NCBI RefSeq assembly: GCF_002879865.1
Contig: NZ_PNXY01000012.1
Location: 62,001-126,000, forward strand
Source: Paraburkholderia rhynchosiae
Lineage (GTDB): Bacteria > Pseudomonadota > Gammaproteobacteria > Burkholderiales > Burkholderiaceae
Reading direction: 5' to 3'
DNA length: 64,000 nt
This document shows, piece after piece, positions 18,141 through 26,081 of the stretch. The position numbers and the translations under genes are program-made. Every line of letters begins with the position of its first letter. The stretch's first letter is position 1. Below the pieces are notes generated by a model. It saw nothing but the letters and a program-made list of their open reading frames with translations. It did no database searches and had not been told where the DNA came from.

Positions 18141-18896
18141 CTAAGCGCGCATGACCGTCACGCCGAGCGCCTCGAAAGGCGCAATGAGCGACTCGGCCGT
18201 GCTTCGTTCGACGACGATCGTGCTCGCCGCCGACACATCAGCGATCTTGTACGCCGACGCCGCGTTGAGTTTTTCCGCCGATGCCAGCACCACGGTCTCC
18301 GCGGCGTGTTCGGCGAGCGCGCGCTTCACGTAGGCCTCTTCGATATCGCCCGTGCTGAGGCCCGCTTGCGGATGCACGCCGGTCACGCCCATGAAGTACA
18401 GATCGGCGCGGATATGGCTGAGTGCTTCGATGGCTGCCGCGCCGACATTGACCATGGAGTGTCTGAAAAGCCGCCCGCCGATCATCACGACTTCGAGGTT
18501 GGCGTGCTCGGCGAGTTCGACCGCGATGCTCGGGCTATGCGTGACGATCGTCGCACGCAAGTCACGCGGAAGATGGCGCGCGAGTTGCACGGCAGTCGTG
18601 CCGCCGTCGACGAATGCGATCTGGCCCGGCCCGATCATGCCCGCCGCGGCCCGGCCAATGGCGGCCTTCGACGCCGATTCGATCCGCTCGCGCCCCGCCA
18701 GATCCACCGCTGCCGGCGACGCCGGCAACGCGCCGCCGTGCACGCGCTGAAGCTGGCCTTCGGCCGCGAGTTCACGCAGATCGCGGCGAATGGTGTCCTC
18801 GGAGACGTCGAATTCGGCGCTAAGCGCTTTCGCGATTACCTGTCCGTCGCGCCTAAGCGCTTCGAGGATTAGCTGTTTTCTTTGCGATGTAAGCAC
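18141..18896 (-). CDS. DeoR-family transcriptional regulator
   Basis: 251 residues, normal for DeoR/GlpR. The N-terminal helix-turn-helix reads LTSQRKQLILEALRRDGQV with SEDTIRRDLRELAAEGQLQRVHGGA, the family signature. The C-terminal sugar-phosphate-binding domain (about 75-230) contains FVDGGTTAVQLARHLP and GGRLFRHSM. Such regulators sense phosphorylated sugars or nucleosides. It is divergent from the NUDIX hydrolase gene across about 120 bases containing three GCACGA repeats, so control of itself and of the NUDIX gene is plausible. Confidence 0.9.
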   Translation of the reverse strand: MLTSQRKQLILEALRRDGQVIAKALSAEFDVSEDTIRRDLRELAAEGQLQRVHGGALPASPAAVDLAGRERIESASKAAIGRAAAGMIGPGQIAFVDGGTTAVQLARHLPRDLRATIVTHSPSIAVELAEHANLEVVMIGGRLFRHSMVNVGAAAIEALSHIRADLYFMGVTGVHPQAGLSTGDIEEAYVKRALAEHAAETVVLASAEKLNAASAYKIADVSAASTIVVERSTAESLIAPFEALGVTVMRA

Positions 18897-18926
18897 GGCG
18901 TCCTTCGCTGCCTAATTCCGTTGACT

Positions 18927-18964
18927 GCACGAAATTACTTGTTGTTGCACGATATCGCACGATA
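18927..18964. promoter_or_regulatory. Three GCACGA(W)A direct repeats, candidate DeoR operator
   Basis: GCACGAAA at 18927 and GCACGATA at 18947 and 18957 are spaced 20 and 10 bases apart, on the same face of the helix, in the divergent DeoR/NUDIX region. Direct repeats in this position are typical of DeoR-family operators; the assignment is inferred. Confidence 0.45.
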
Positions 18965-19016
18965 CCATGCTTCGTACGCGGACCAAGCCGCGTTCAGCCA
19001 ATCAGAGGTGCGAGCT

Positions 19017-19604
19017 ATGGATGGAACCGCCGGACGAGTGCGGATCGTGGACGTGGAGGTGCTGTCGGACGACTGGTACGTCCTGAAGAAGACCACCTTC
19101 GACTATCGGCGCGCCGACGGCTCGTGGCAGCGGCAAAGCCGCGAGACCTACGACCGCGGCAACGGCGCCACGCTGCTGCTGTACGATCCGCGCCGGCGCA
19201 CGGTCGTGCTGACGCGGCAATTCCGCCTACCGGCGTTCGTCAACGGTCATCATGGCATGTTGATCGAGGCGCCCGCGGGCCTGCTCGAGGCCGCGTCGCC
19301 CAAGGAGCGGATTCGCGCGGAAGTCGAGGAAGAAACGGGTTATCGCGTGCATGAAGTGCGCAAGGTGTTCGAGGCGTTCATGAGTCCGGGTTCGGTTACC
19401 GAAAAGCTGCATTTTTTCGTCGCCGAATACGACGCGCTCGCAAAGGTCGGCACGGGCGGCGGCCTCGCGGACGAAGGCGAGGACATCGAGGTGCTGGAAC
19501 TGCCGGTGGATCAGGCGCTCGCGATGATCGAGCGCGGCGAGATCGTCGACGGCAAAACGATCATGCTGTTGCAGTACGCGCGGTTAAATCTGCTCCACGC
19601 TTGA
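19017..19604 (+). CDS. NUDIX hydrolase, NudK/ADP-ribose pyrophosphatase type
   Basis: 195 residues. The Nudix helix spans about 88-110 (GLLEAASPKERIRAEVEEET). Compared with the consensus Gx5Ex7REUxEExGU, the first Glu is Ser94 and the Arg is Ala101, while the metal-binding Glu residues near 102-106 remain. The N-terminus (VEVLSDDWYVLKKTTFDYRR) and VVLTRQFRLP match the GDP-mannose/ADP-ribose pyrophosphatase branch. The ATG at 19017 has AGAGGTG upstream. The frame is open to 18882, but the shorter start fits the family. Confidence 0.85.
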   Translation: MDGTAGRVRIVDVEVLSDDWYVLKKTTFDYRRADGSWQRQSRETYDRGNGATLLLYDPRRRTVVLTRQFRLPAFVNGHHGMLIEAPAGLLEAASPKERIRAEVEEETGYRVHEVRKVFEAFMSPGSVTEKLHFFVAEYDALAKVGTGGGLADEGEDIEVLELPVDQALAMIERGEIVDGKTIMLLQYARLNLLHA

Positions 19605-19678
19605 GCGCACCGTCGCCGTATCGGCGCTCGTCTTCACGCTTTAGGATTTGTCCGAAGCCTCATTAGGAAACGGACGAT

Positions 19679-19803
19679 AGGTTGAAGCAGGCAAAAAAAA
19701 TATTCTTAGGTCTCTTTTGATGCCGACCGTCGGGCGCCCTGCGCACCGCCGGTTACTCAACGGAACACCTTCCCTTCAGAATATTTTTTTGCTTCATCAA
19801 CCT
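19679..19803. repeat. Long imperfect inverted repeat (28/26 nt arms) with AT-rich ends
   Basis: Left arm 19679-19706 and right arm 19778-19803 are near-complementary. Both read AGGTTGA at the outer end and run through an A-tract to ATATTCT at the inner end. They enclose 71 GC-rich bases and end 31 bases before the next start codon. It could be a structured 5' leader or a small non-autonomous mobile element. Confidence 0.7.
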
Positions 19804-19834
19804 GTTATTGGGCGATGAAGAAGTCGAGGCTCAA

Positions 19835-20164
19835 GTGGATTCTCTTACGTCAGCACACCGCTTCATGAGCGGTTTTTTCTTTGGCGCCGTGATCGCTACG
19901 GTCATCATGGTGCTGCTCGCTAGTGCGGGCGAGTTTTCCCCGTTCATGGCCAGAATGCACGCGCTCGAACAGGTCATTTTCACGGCGGTTACCTCGCTGC
20001 TTATCGCCGGCACCAAACCGCTTTTGTATAAGACCGTCTGGAGCGAACGCCGCAGCAGTTTCATCCTCGACGAAGACCTGAGCGCAACGCTTCGTGGCAG
20101 AGCTTTTGGTATTCCCGCCGGCGTGATGATCGGCATTCTGATTCAAAACGCGCTGTTGAGTTGA
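19835..20164 (+). CDS. Small membrane protein, unknown function
   Basis: About 109 residues with a GTG start at 19835 (GAGG six bases upstream); a TTG at 19808 would add nine residues. Helix 1 spans about 10-32 (SGFFFGAVIATVIMVLLA). A second hydrophobic stretch follows MHALEQVIFTAVTSLLIAG, and a weakly hydrophobic C-terminal helix reads GIPAGVMIGILIQNALL. It is not a recognised family. It is preceded by the long inverted repeat and followed by a strong terminator, so it is an isolated transcription unit. Confidence 0.6.
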   Translation: MDSLTSAHRFMSGFFFGAVIATVIMVLLASAGEFSPFMARMHALEQVIFTAVTSLLIAGTKPLLYKTVWSERRSSFILDEDLSATLRGRAFGIPAGVMIGILIQNALLS

Positions 20165-20205
20165 GCATTAACTCAGGCGGCCGGGAATTGCTATCGGCAA
20201 GAAAG

Positions 20206-20241
20206 CGCGCCCGGTGAATCGTTCACCGAGGCGCGTTTTTT
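20206..20241. terminator. Rho-independent terminator between convergent genes
   Basis: A GC-rich stem (20206-20218 with 20222-20235, one bulged base) with a TCG-type loop is followed by T6. It lies after the small membrane protein gene and before the end of the leftward porin gene. Confidence 0.85.
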
Positions 20242-20263
20242 ATCGACGCCGAATCAAACAGAT

Positions 20264-21424
20264 CTAGAACTTATGCCGTATTGCCGCGCGGACCACCACC
20301 TGTTTCGACGTCGATGACGGTGCCTGTGCGCCGGGTATAAAAGCTTCGTCCAGAATCGAATATGTCGAGTCGCCGGTAATCTGCTGATACTCGCCCTGAA
20401 TGTAGACGTCGGTTCGCTTGGACAGGTTGTAATCGGCCATCAAACCAAACGAGTGTATTTTCGGTTTCACGCCGCCGCTCGACGCATCGTAGGTTTCCAT
20501 CGTGTACACATACTGCGCGCCGACAAACAGCATCGGTGAAACCTGGTATTTGCCATTCACCTCGAAGTTCTGATACTTCAACGAGTTGAGCAACACGCCC
20601 GGCGGTACGAGCGGCGTAATGCCAAGATAACCGTTGCCCGTCGGATTCAGATAATTCGAGTTGCTATAGACAAAGCCCGCCGTCGCCGGACCGAAGGTGT
20701 ACGTGATGCCGCCGCCGAATACGCGCATGCGGGCCGCGACGAAACTCGCGTCGTTGGCGGTAATCGCTCCATTTGCTCCATTGCCCGGATTGTTGGCCTG
20801 TAAATACGCTGCGCTCACCAGCAAGCCGCCATACGCGTACTGCCCGCCCACGCTGTATGCGCGGTTATTGCCGAAGTTCGTATCGTTGCTGAAGCTGTAG
20901 GTGCCGCCGAATTGAAAACCGCTGATAGACGGGCTCGTGTATTTGACGGTGTTGTCGAGACGAAACGAGTTGTCGGTGTTGTCGTTATCGTAGGGATGCG
21001 AGAAAAGGGAGCCGGCCCAGTTGCCATTGGCCGTGGTTTGCGCCAGATAATCGACCACCGAATCGTATTGCCGCCCGAACGTCAATACGCCGTAACGCTC
21101 GGCGCTCAAGCCGACGAAAGCCTGCCGCCCGAACATCCTGCCACCCTGATTGAAGCGTCCTGAACTCACGTCGAAGCCATTCTCAAGCTGGAAGATCGCC
21201 TTTAGCCCGCCGCCCAGTTCTTCGGCGCCCTTGAGGCCCCAGCGGCTGCCTTGCGCATACCCGCTCACCAGCTCGTAGACATGGCCGCGGGCGGCATTGT
21301 TGGTGTAGTTGATACCCTCGTCGAGTACGCCGTACAGCGTGACGCTCGTCTGCGCCGAAGCGGGCGGGGCGAAAGTGCCGGACACAGCGGTGGAAACAGC
21401 CAGCGCGAACACTTGCTTGTTCAT
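20264..21424 (-). CDS. Gram-negative outer membrane porin (OmpC-like, Burkholderia type)
   Basis: 386 residues. A Sec signal (about 1-23, MNKQVFALAVSTAVSGTFAP, then ASA) leads to the first strand QTSVTLYGVLDEGINYTNN. Typical porin features follow: SRWGLKGAEELGGGLKAIFQ, QAFVGLSAERYGVLTFGRQY, many alternating beta strands and a C-terminal ...RAAIRHKF ending in Phe, the Bam recognition residue. It forms a trimeric general-diffusion channel. AGGGGG precedes the ATG at 21424. An upstream frame extension to 21577 is rejected for lack of signal sequence. Confidence 0.92.
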   Translation of the reverse strand: MNKQVFALAVSTAVSGTFAPPASAQTSVTLYGVLDEGINYTNNAARGHVYELVSGYAQGSRWGLKGAEELGGGLKAIFQLENGFDVSSGRFNQGGRMFGRQAFVGLSAERYGVLTFGRQYDSVVDYLAQTTANGNWAGSLFSHPYDNDNTDNSFRLDNTVKYTSPSISGFQFGGTYSFSNDTNFGNNRAYSVGGQYAYGGLLVSAAYLQANNPGNGANGAITANDASFVAARMRVFGGGITYTFGPATAGFVYSNSNYLNPTGNGYLGITPLVPPGVLLNSLKYQNFEVNGKYQVSPMLFVGAQYVYTMETYDASSGGVKPKIHSFGLMADYNLSKRTDVYIQGEYQQITGDSTYSILDEAFIPGAQAPSSTSKQVVVRAAIRHKF

Positions 21425-21907
21425 GACGATCCCCCTGCACTCGAGTAATGGGACAACTCGATCCGACGCTTTCTTTTTCGACGCTAGGACAACGCGCTTG
21501 TGGAGCCTCACGCGCTTTCTGGAAATCCTCACACGCCGTAAGCCGTCCGTCCATTGGGTGTCGCGTGGATATCTCAAAACGTTGCGAAATCTCCACTGTC
21601 TTTAACCGCCTATTGCGCCGACACGCAGAGCACACGGCCTCGCGCCACTGTGCGGTTCAAAACAGACTTGTCACAGAAAGAAATATAATCGCTGACTTTC
21701 GCGGCACGAGAGCGGAACTCCGCCCTGCTGCAAGAGTCACTTTTACTGCCTCGACCGATCGTGCCCGCATGACCCGGCCGATTGAAAACGGCGACGCGGG
21801 TCGCGTGTCCGCCGCAGCACCAATCCACTATTTCAAAAAGCCTTGTGAGACGCCTGACGCGCTGAAAGAGCGCGCCGTCGCACGGGGCTGCTTTTGGCAT
21901 AAAAAGA
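21425..21907. other. Divergent intergenic region (porin / opgC-like)
   Basis: 483 bases holding both promoters. A TATAAT box at 21684-21689 on the plus strand is a candidate -10 element for the OpgC-like gene, without a clear -35. No small gene is supported. Confidence 0.45.
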
Positions 21908-23017
21908 ATGCAACCATCGAAATCCCGTTTGATCGAGCTCGACTTTTTTCGTGGACTCGTCCTGCTAATCATCGTGGTGGACCACATCGGCGGAAGCATC
22001 GTGTCGCGGGTCACGCTGCACGCTTATGCGTTGTGCGACGCCGCCGAAGTCTTCGTCTTCCTCGGCGGCTTCACGACCGCGACCGCCTACGCCGCGCTCG
22101 CCGAGCGGCGCAATGAGACGATCGCACGCAGCCGCTTCCTGCGGCGCTCGCTGGAAATCTATCGCGCATTTTTGGTGACCGCCGGCCTGATGCTGCTGGT
22201 GAGCGCCGTGTTGAGCGCCTTCAGCATCGACGGACCGAATCTCGCCATCACCGACCTCGACGATCTGATGGACACGCCCGTCGCCGCACTGCGCGACATC
22301 CTCCTGTTCCGCCGTCAGCCTTATCTCGCCTCCGTGCTGCCCATGTACGCGTTCTTCGCGCTGCTCGTGCCGATGATCCTGCCGCTCGCGCGCAGCAAGC
22401 CCTGGCTTCTGCTTGCGGGCAGCGTCGTGCTGTGGGCCGGCGCGCCGGCCATCAACGCGTATTTGCCCGCCGCGCCGGACATGCATTGGGATTTCAATCC
22501 GCTTGCCTGGCAGTTGCTATTCGTGCTGGGCGTGCTCGCGCGTTGCCAGCCGATCTACCAGCGAGTCAGCGCGCATCGGCTCGGCTGGCTTGCGACTCTC
22601 GCGGCGTGCGCCGTCGTGGCAGTCGCGGCTTACTACAAGCTCTTCATCGAGCGCGAGCCGCTCGATGCCAGCCTCAAGCAGAATCTGTCCTACTTGCGAG
22701 CGGTCAATTTCGTCGCCATCGCCTGGCTCGTCGCGAATCTGATCGAACTCGGCTGGGCGAAAAAGCTCGCGCAGTCCTTACCGCTGATTGGCGTGATCGG
22801 ACGCAAGGGGTTGCTGTGCTTCATCGCCGGCGCCGTGATCTCGCTCGTGGTGGACTCGGTGCTGTATGCGGCGACCGACGGCTATCTCAACTATCCGCTC
22901 GGTCTGCTCGCCGACGCTTGCGCGGTCACGGCGCTGGTTGCCGTCGCGTGCGGCACGGAGCCGCTCAAGCGCTTCGTGACGCGCCTGTTCAGCGCGCGGC
23001 TTCGCACGTCGCCTTAA
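21908..23017 (+). CDS. OpgC-family integral membrane protein
   Basis: 369 residues with about ten hydrophobic helices. The N-terminus RLIELDFFRGLVLLIIVVDH and the region AEVFVFLGGFTTATAYA are characteristic of OpgC proteins, which transfer succinyl groups to periplasmic glucans. The conserved Asp-Phe-Phe-Arg-Gly and Asp-His lie near the membrane as in acyltransferase-3-like enzymes. No opgG/opgH lies nearby, so the substrate may differ. The ATG has only a weak A-rich upstream sequence instead of a clear ribosome binding site. Confidence 0.82.
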   Translation: MQPSKSRLIELDFFRGLVLLIIVVDHIGGSIVSRVTLHAYALCDAAEVFVFLGGFTTATAYAALAERRNETIARSRFLRRSLEIYRAFLVTAGLMLLVSAVLSAFSIDGPNLAITDLDDLMDTPVAALRDILLFRRQPYLASVLPMYAFFALLVPMILPLARSKPWLLLAGSVVLWAGAPAINAYLPAAPDMHWDFNPLAWQLLFVLGVLARCQPIYQRVSAHRLGWLATLAACAVVAVAAYYKLFIEREPLDASLKQNLSYLRAVNFVAIAWLVANLIELGWAKKLAQSLPLIGVIGRKGLLCFIAGAVISLVVDSVLYAATDGYLNYPLGLLADACAVTALVAVACGTEPLKRFVTRLFSARLRTSP

Positions 23018-23166
23018 GCCTGTCGGGTTGGAAGCCTCTAGCCCTAGGCCGCATCATATAGAGAAGCACTCTCCCGGCCCGGCACGCGCCGCGCGCCTGG
23101 CGCAGGGCTGACGCGTGCCCCCGCTCGTACCTGGCCAAACTTCTTTCAGATGCTGATAGCATGACG

Positions 23167-23188
23167 GCCGCGCCTTATCCGGCGCGGC
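23167..23188 (+). promoter_or_regulatory. Hairpin in the esterase leader
   Basis: A perfect 8-bp GC stem (23167-23174 with 23181-23188) with a six-base loop ends 16 bases before the esterase ATG. No Shine-Dalgarno sequence is visible between stem and start. Confidence 0.4.
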
Positions 23189-23204
23189 GGCTCCCTACTC
23201 TGAC

Positions 23205-24077
23205 ATGCGTCTATTCCTACATTCTGCGCTGGCGGTTCTGTGCGCCACGTTCGGCGCTTCGTCTTTCGCCAGCACGGTGACGAATCGGAGCTTCCATTCG
23301 TCCGCGCTCGGACGCGATTGGTCCTACACGCTTTATCTGCCGACCGGCTACCGTCCGGACGCGGCTCGCATTCCGGTGCTCTATCTCCTGCACGGCAACA
23401 ATGGCGATGCCAACGACTGGATCGTCCACGGCCATCTGCAAAGCACGGTGGACGCGCTGATCGAACACCGCGACATCCCGCCGCTGGCGATCGTGATGCC
23501 GCAAGGCGGCACGGACTGGTACGTCGATCGCAAGGAGAAGATGGAGACCGCGTTCTTCGACGATCTGCTGCCCGAAGTCGAAACGCATTACGCCGTGTCG
23601 ACGCAACGCGCGGGGCGGATGATCGGTGGCGTGTCGATGGGCGGTTTCGGCGCGTTGCGCTACGTGATGACACAGCCAGAGCGCTTTTGCGGCGCGCTGC
23701 TGCTGAGTCCCGCCATCTACGCGAACGAGCCGCCGCGCGGTTCGGCCGCGCGCCGCGTCGGTGTGTTCGGCGAGCGCCAGTTCGATCCGCGCATCTGGCA
23801 TGAGCTGAATTATCCGGCGCAGTGGGAGCGATATATGAGCCGGCCGTATCGCGTCCCCATGTTCATCGCCGCCGGCGACGACGACCTCGCGATTCAGGCC
23901 GATGCGTCATTGCTTTACACGCAGCTTCGGATGGCGGGTAATCCGGCGGCGCTGCGCATTATCGACGGCGGACATACGTGGGATGTGTGGAGCGCTTTGC
24001 TGCCGAGCGCATTGAAATACACGCTCGGCTGCATGAAGCTGCCGGCACCGGAACATCCGTCGAATCAGCGGCCATGA
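23205..24077 (+). CDS. Secreted esterase, esterase D / FrmB-like alpha/beta hydrolase
   Basis: 290 residues with a signal peptide (about 1-23, cleaved after FAS). The catalytic elbow GGVSMGGFGAL puts the nucleophile at Ser144. An HGNNGDAND oxyanion loop lies at about 63-71 and the base His is in IDGGHTWDVW near the end, with Asp in AAGDDDLAI. The family includes S-formylglutathione hydrolases and mycolyltransferase-like esterases; a periplasmic location argues against formaldehyde detoxification. It is a single gene, convergent with the AI-2E-family gene. Confidence 0.85.
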   Translation: MRLFLHSALAVLCATFGASSFASTVTNRSFHSSALGRDWSYTLYLPTGYRPDAARIPVLYLLHGNNGDANDWIVHGHLQSTVDALIEHRDIPPLAIVMPQGGTDWYVDRKEKMETAFFDDLLPEVETHYAVSTQRAGRMIGGVSMGGFGALRYVMTQPERFCGALLLSPAIYANEPPRGSAARRVGVFGERQFDPRIWHELNYPAQWERYMSRPYRVPMFIAAGDDDLAIQADASLLYTQLRMAGNPAALRIIDGGHTWDVWSALLPSALKYTLGCMKLPAPEHPSNQRP

Positions 24078-24128
24078 GCGCCGCGGATCGGGGTCCGCGG
24101 ACTGCGGGCTGCAATAACGCGCGTGCAA

Positions 24129-25229
24129 CTACTGCACGAGATCGGTCCACAACACCATCAATACGGTCATCAGCGCAGGGCCGATAAAGAGCCCAAGCAG
24201 CCCGAACGTCTCCGCGCCGCCGAGAATGCCGAACAGCACGAGCAGGAAAGGCAGGCGCGTGGAGTTGCCGATCAGCACCGGCCGCACGAAGTGCTCCGCG
24301 ACGAATACCACGATCGATCCGAACACCGCGAGGCCAATGGCGCCGGCCACCGAGCCTTGCGAGAACAGCCACAGTGCGGCGAGTCCGAAGGTAATCGGCG
24401 CGCAGAACGGCAGCATCGCCGCGATCGCGGTGACGAGCGCGAGCAACGCGACATGCGGCAAGCCCGTGACGAAATAGGCGACGCCCAGCAGCGCGCCTTC
24501 GCCGAGTCCGACCACCACCAGTCCCGACACCGTGCCGCGCACCGCCGCGGCCATGCGCTGCACGAGCTCTGCGCCGTCATCGCCGAAACCGCGCCGCAGA
24601 CCTTTGGCCAGTGCGCCCGACAGGCGCGGTCCCGCCTGGAAGATCACGAACAGCGTCACCAGCATGAACGCAAAGACGCTCACGGCATGCAGGGCGCGTG
24701 CGCCGAAGTGGCGGCCTAGCGTGACGACCGTCGCGCTGTGCAAGCCCTTCATCGCTGCCGAGTCGCGCAAAGGCGGCGCCAGATAAGCTTGCCACCATGC
24801 CGCGATCTGCTGCGCGCCGAACGGCAAACGTTGAATGAAGTCCGGCATCGCGACGCCGTTTTCCTGCGCGGACTTGAACCAATCGCTGAGGTCGTGCGCT
24901 TCGCGCAGCGCCTGGGCGATGCCGATACCCACCGGCAGCACGACCAGCAACGCGATTGCAAGCGTCAACACCGCGGCGATCAACGTCGTGCGGCCGGTCA
25001 GCCAGCGGTTGCCTTCGACTTTTCGCAAAAGCGGCCACAACGCAATCGCAAGCACGCCTGCCCACGCGACCACGGGAATGAAGTCGCGCACGACCCACAA
25101 GGCCAGCAGCACCAGTCCGACATAAAGCGCCAGTGAAGCCGCGTTCTGCTTTTTAACGCGATCGGGCGTCAGCAGCGACTGCGTGGGATGCGTCGATTGT
25201 GGCTTGGCGGAGGGTGGACGTGAATTCAT
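24129..25229 (-). CDS. AI-2E family transporter (PerM/YdiK-like)
   Basis: 366 residues with the seven-to-eight-helix pattern of the AI-2E exporter family. Helices lie near residues 30-65, then a long amphipathic stretch, and finally the conserved C-terminal group with GVAYFVTGLPHVALLALVT and GLFIGPALMTVLMVLW. Members act as permeases or Na+/H+-type transporters; AI-2 export is proven only for TqsA, so no substrate is claimed. The start at 25229 (MNSRPPSAK) is preferred to a longer frame, whose N-terminus lacks family character. Confidence 0.87.
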   Translation of the reverse strand: MNSRPPSAKPQSTHPTQSLLTPDRVKKQNAASLALYVGLVLLALWVVRDFIPVVAWAGVLAIALWPLLRKVEGNRWLTGRTTLIAAVLTLAIALLVVLPVGIGIAQALREAHDLSDWFKSAQENGVAMPDFIQRLPFGAQQIAAWWQAYLAPPLRDSAAMKGLHSATVVTLGRHFGARALHAVSVFAFMLVTLFVIFQAGPRLSGALAKGLRRGFGDDGAELVQRMAAAVRGTVSGLVVVGLGEGALLGVAYFVTGLPHVALLALVTAIAAMLPFCAPITFGLAALWLFSQGSVAGAIGLAVFGSIVVFVAEHFVRPVLIGNSTRLPFLLVLFGILGGAETFGLLGLFIGPALMTVLMVLWTDLVQ

Positions 25230-25575
25230 GGGGACTCTTGTAACGATGCGGATATGCGCGGGAGCCGACCGGAAAAAAGCAAACCCGCTAAACTTCCGGG
25301 ACGCACTCGCGCAATGACAACGACATCTTAAAGGAAGCGTGCACGGCCCTCCGGGACAGGGTTTTGCTGTCTCACTGGCTACAACACTGCGTTGCAAAAA
25401 GCGTACTTATCTTGCTTGCGCGTCAACAGCGCTCCGCCAAGCCCCGCCGATTCGAGCGCGTCCGAAAGTCAAGTCGGATTGTTGCTAATCGGGGAACAGT
25501 GTTTCAACGGAGACACAATGGCTCTCTGGCTGGCTGGGGACTACATTCGGCACACCCACAAATACGGAGCCGACG
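25230..25575. other. Divergent intergenic region with possible small ORF
   Basis: 346 bases between the AI-2E-family gene and the DUF3331 gene. The right end contains a well-signalled 28-codon frame (separate entry). The rest shows no clear element. Confidence 0.45.
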
Positions 25576-25604
25576 ATGATGACCCTGGAGTCCATCCCCC
25601 TTGA
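25518..25604 (+). CDS. Candidate 28-residue leader peptide overlapping the DUF3331 gene
   Basis: An ATG at 25518 with CGGAG five to six bases upstream opens a 28-codon frame (MALWLAGDYIRHTHKYGADD, then DDPGVHPP). It overlaps the DUF3331 start by 29 bases in a different frame. The ribosome binding site is at least as good as that of the main gene. It may be a translationally coupled leader. No homology can be claimed, and chance is not excluded. Confidence 0.35.
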   Translation: MALWLAGDYIRHTHKYGADDDDPGVHPP

Positions 25605-25866
25605 CGGTACCAACGGCGTACGCATCGAGATTCTCGAGCGCTCCGACACGACGCTGGTGATCCGCTGGGTCGAGCCGGGACGATGTCATTACGGCGAGCA
25701 GCGGTGGCGGCGCCGGTCGGCGCACACCTCCGGAACGTGCGCGGTATCGCGCCGCAAGATTCGCCGCGGCGATGCCGTGTTCAAGCCGGCCGAGCGCCCC
25801 GCGCCGTCAAACGCTTCGGCAATGATCTGCGCCGAAATCCTCTGCGCACTGCCCGCCGAAGCCTGA
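25576..25866 (+). CDS. DUF3331 domain protein
   Basis: 96 residues matching the DUF3331 family common in Burkholderia. The core reads TLVIRWVEPGRCHYGEQRWR, then SGTCAVSRRKIRRGDAVFKP and NASAMICAEIL. Two Cys in the core (in GRCHYG and GTCAVS) could bind metal. The protein has no signal or membrane segment. Function is unknown; basic character in the middle (RRKIRRG) might suggest nucleic-acid contact. GGAG lies six bases before the ATG. Confidence 0.75.
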   Translation: MMTLESIPLDGTNGVRIEILERSDTTLVIRWVEPGRCHYGEQRWRRRSAHTSGTCAVSRRKIRRGDAVFKPAERPAPSNASAMICAEILCALPAEA

Positions 25867-26044
25867 TCTTCCTGCTGAATTCCTGCCTTCAGGCGGGCGC
25901 CGCGGCCCAGCTTTCGTAAGCGTGCCGCGCGCAAACCGCCCCAATTGCGGCCCTTCGCCGCGTGCGTTAAGGTGGACCTGCTTGCGTCAAGTCATCCTGC
26001 CGGCTCAATGCGCGGCGGTACAGTGACGCGCATTTCCACCCATC

Positions 26045-26065
26045 GCGCCGTGCCCGGCACGGCGC
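26045..26065 (+). promoter_or_regulatory. Stable hairpin just before the nrdJ ribosome binding site
   Basis: A perfect 9-bp GC stem (26045-26053 with 26057-26065) with a three-base loop ends five bases before GAGGG (26071-26075) and 16 bases before the ATG. It could affect initiation. No B12-box was found, so it is not recognisably a cobalamin riboswitch. Confidence 0.45.
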
Positions 26066-26081
26066 CGCTTGAGGGCATACC

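Noticed and set aside
19603..19629. Terminator after the NUDIX gene
   Set aside because: Competing weak stems with no T-tract; too uncertain to call.
19835..20164. Phage holin or prophage remnant
   Set aside because: The small membrane protein has no lysis partner or phage genes nearby.
25867..26081. Cobalamin riboswitch before nrdJ
   Set aside because: No B12-box or typical multi-stem layout was found; only a single hairpin is visible.
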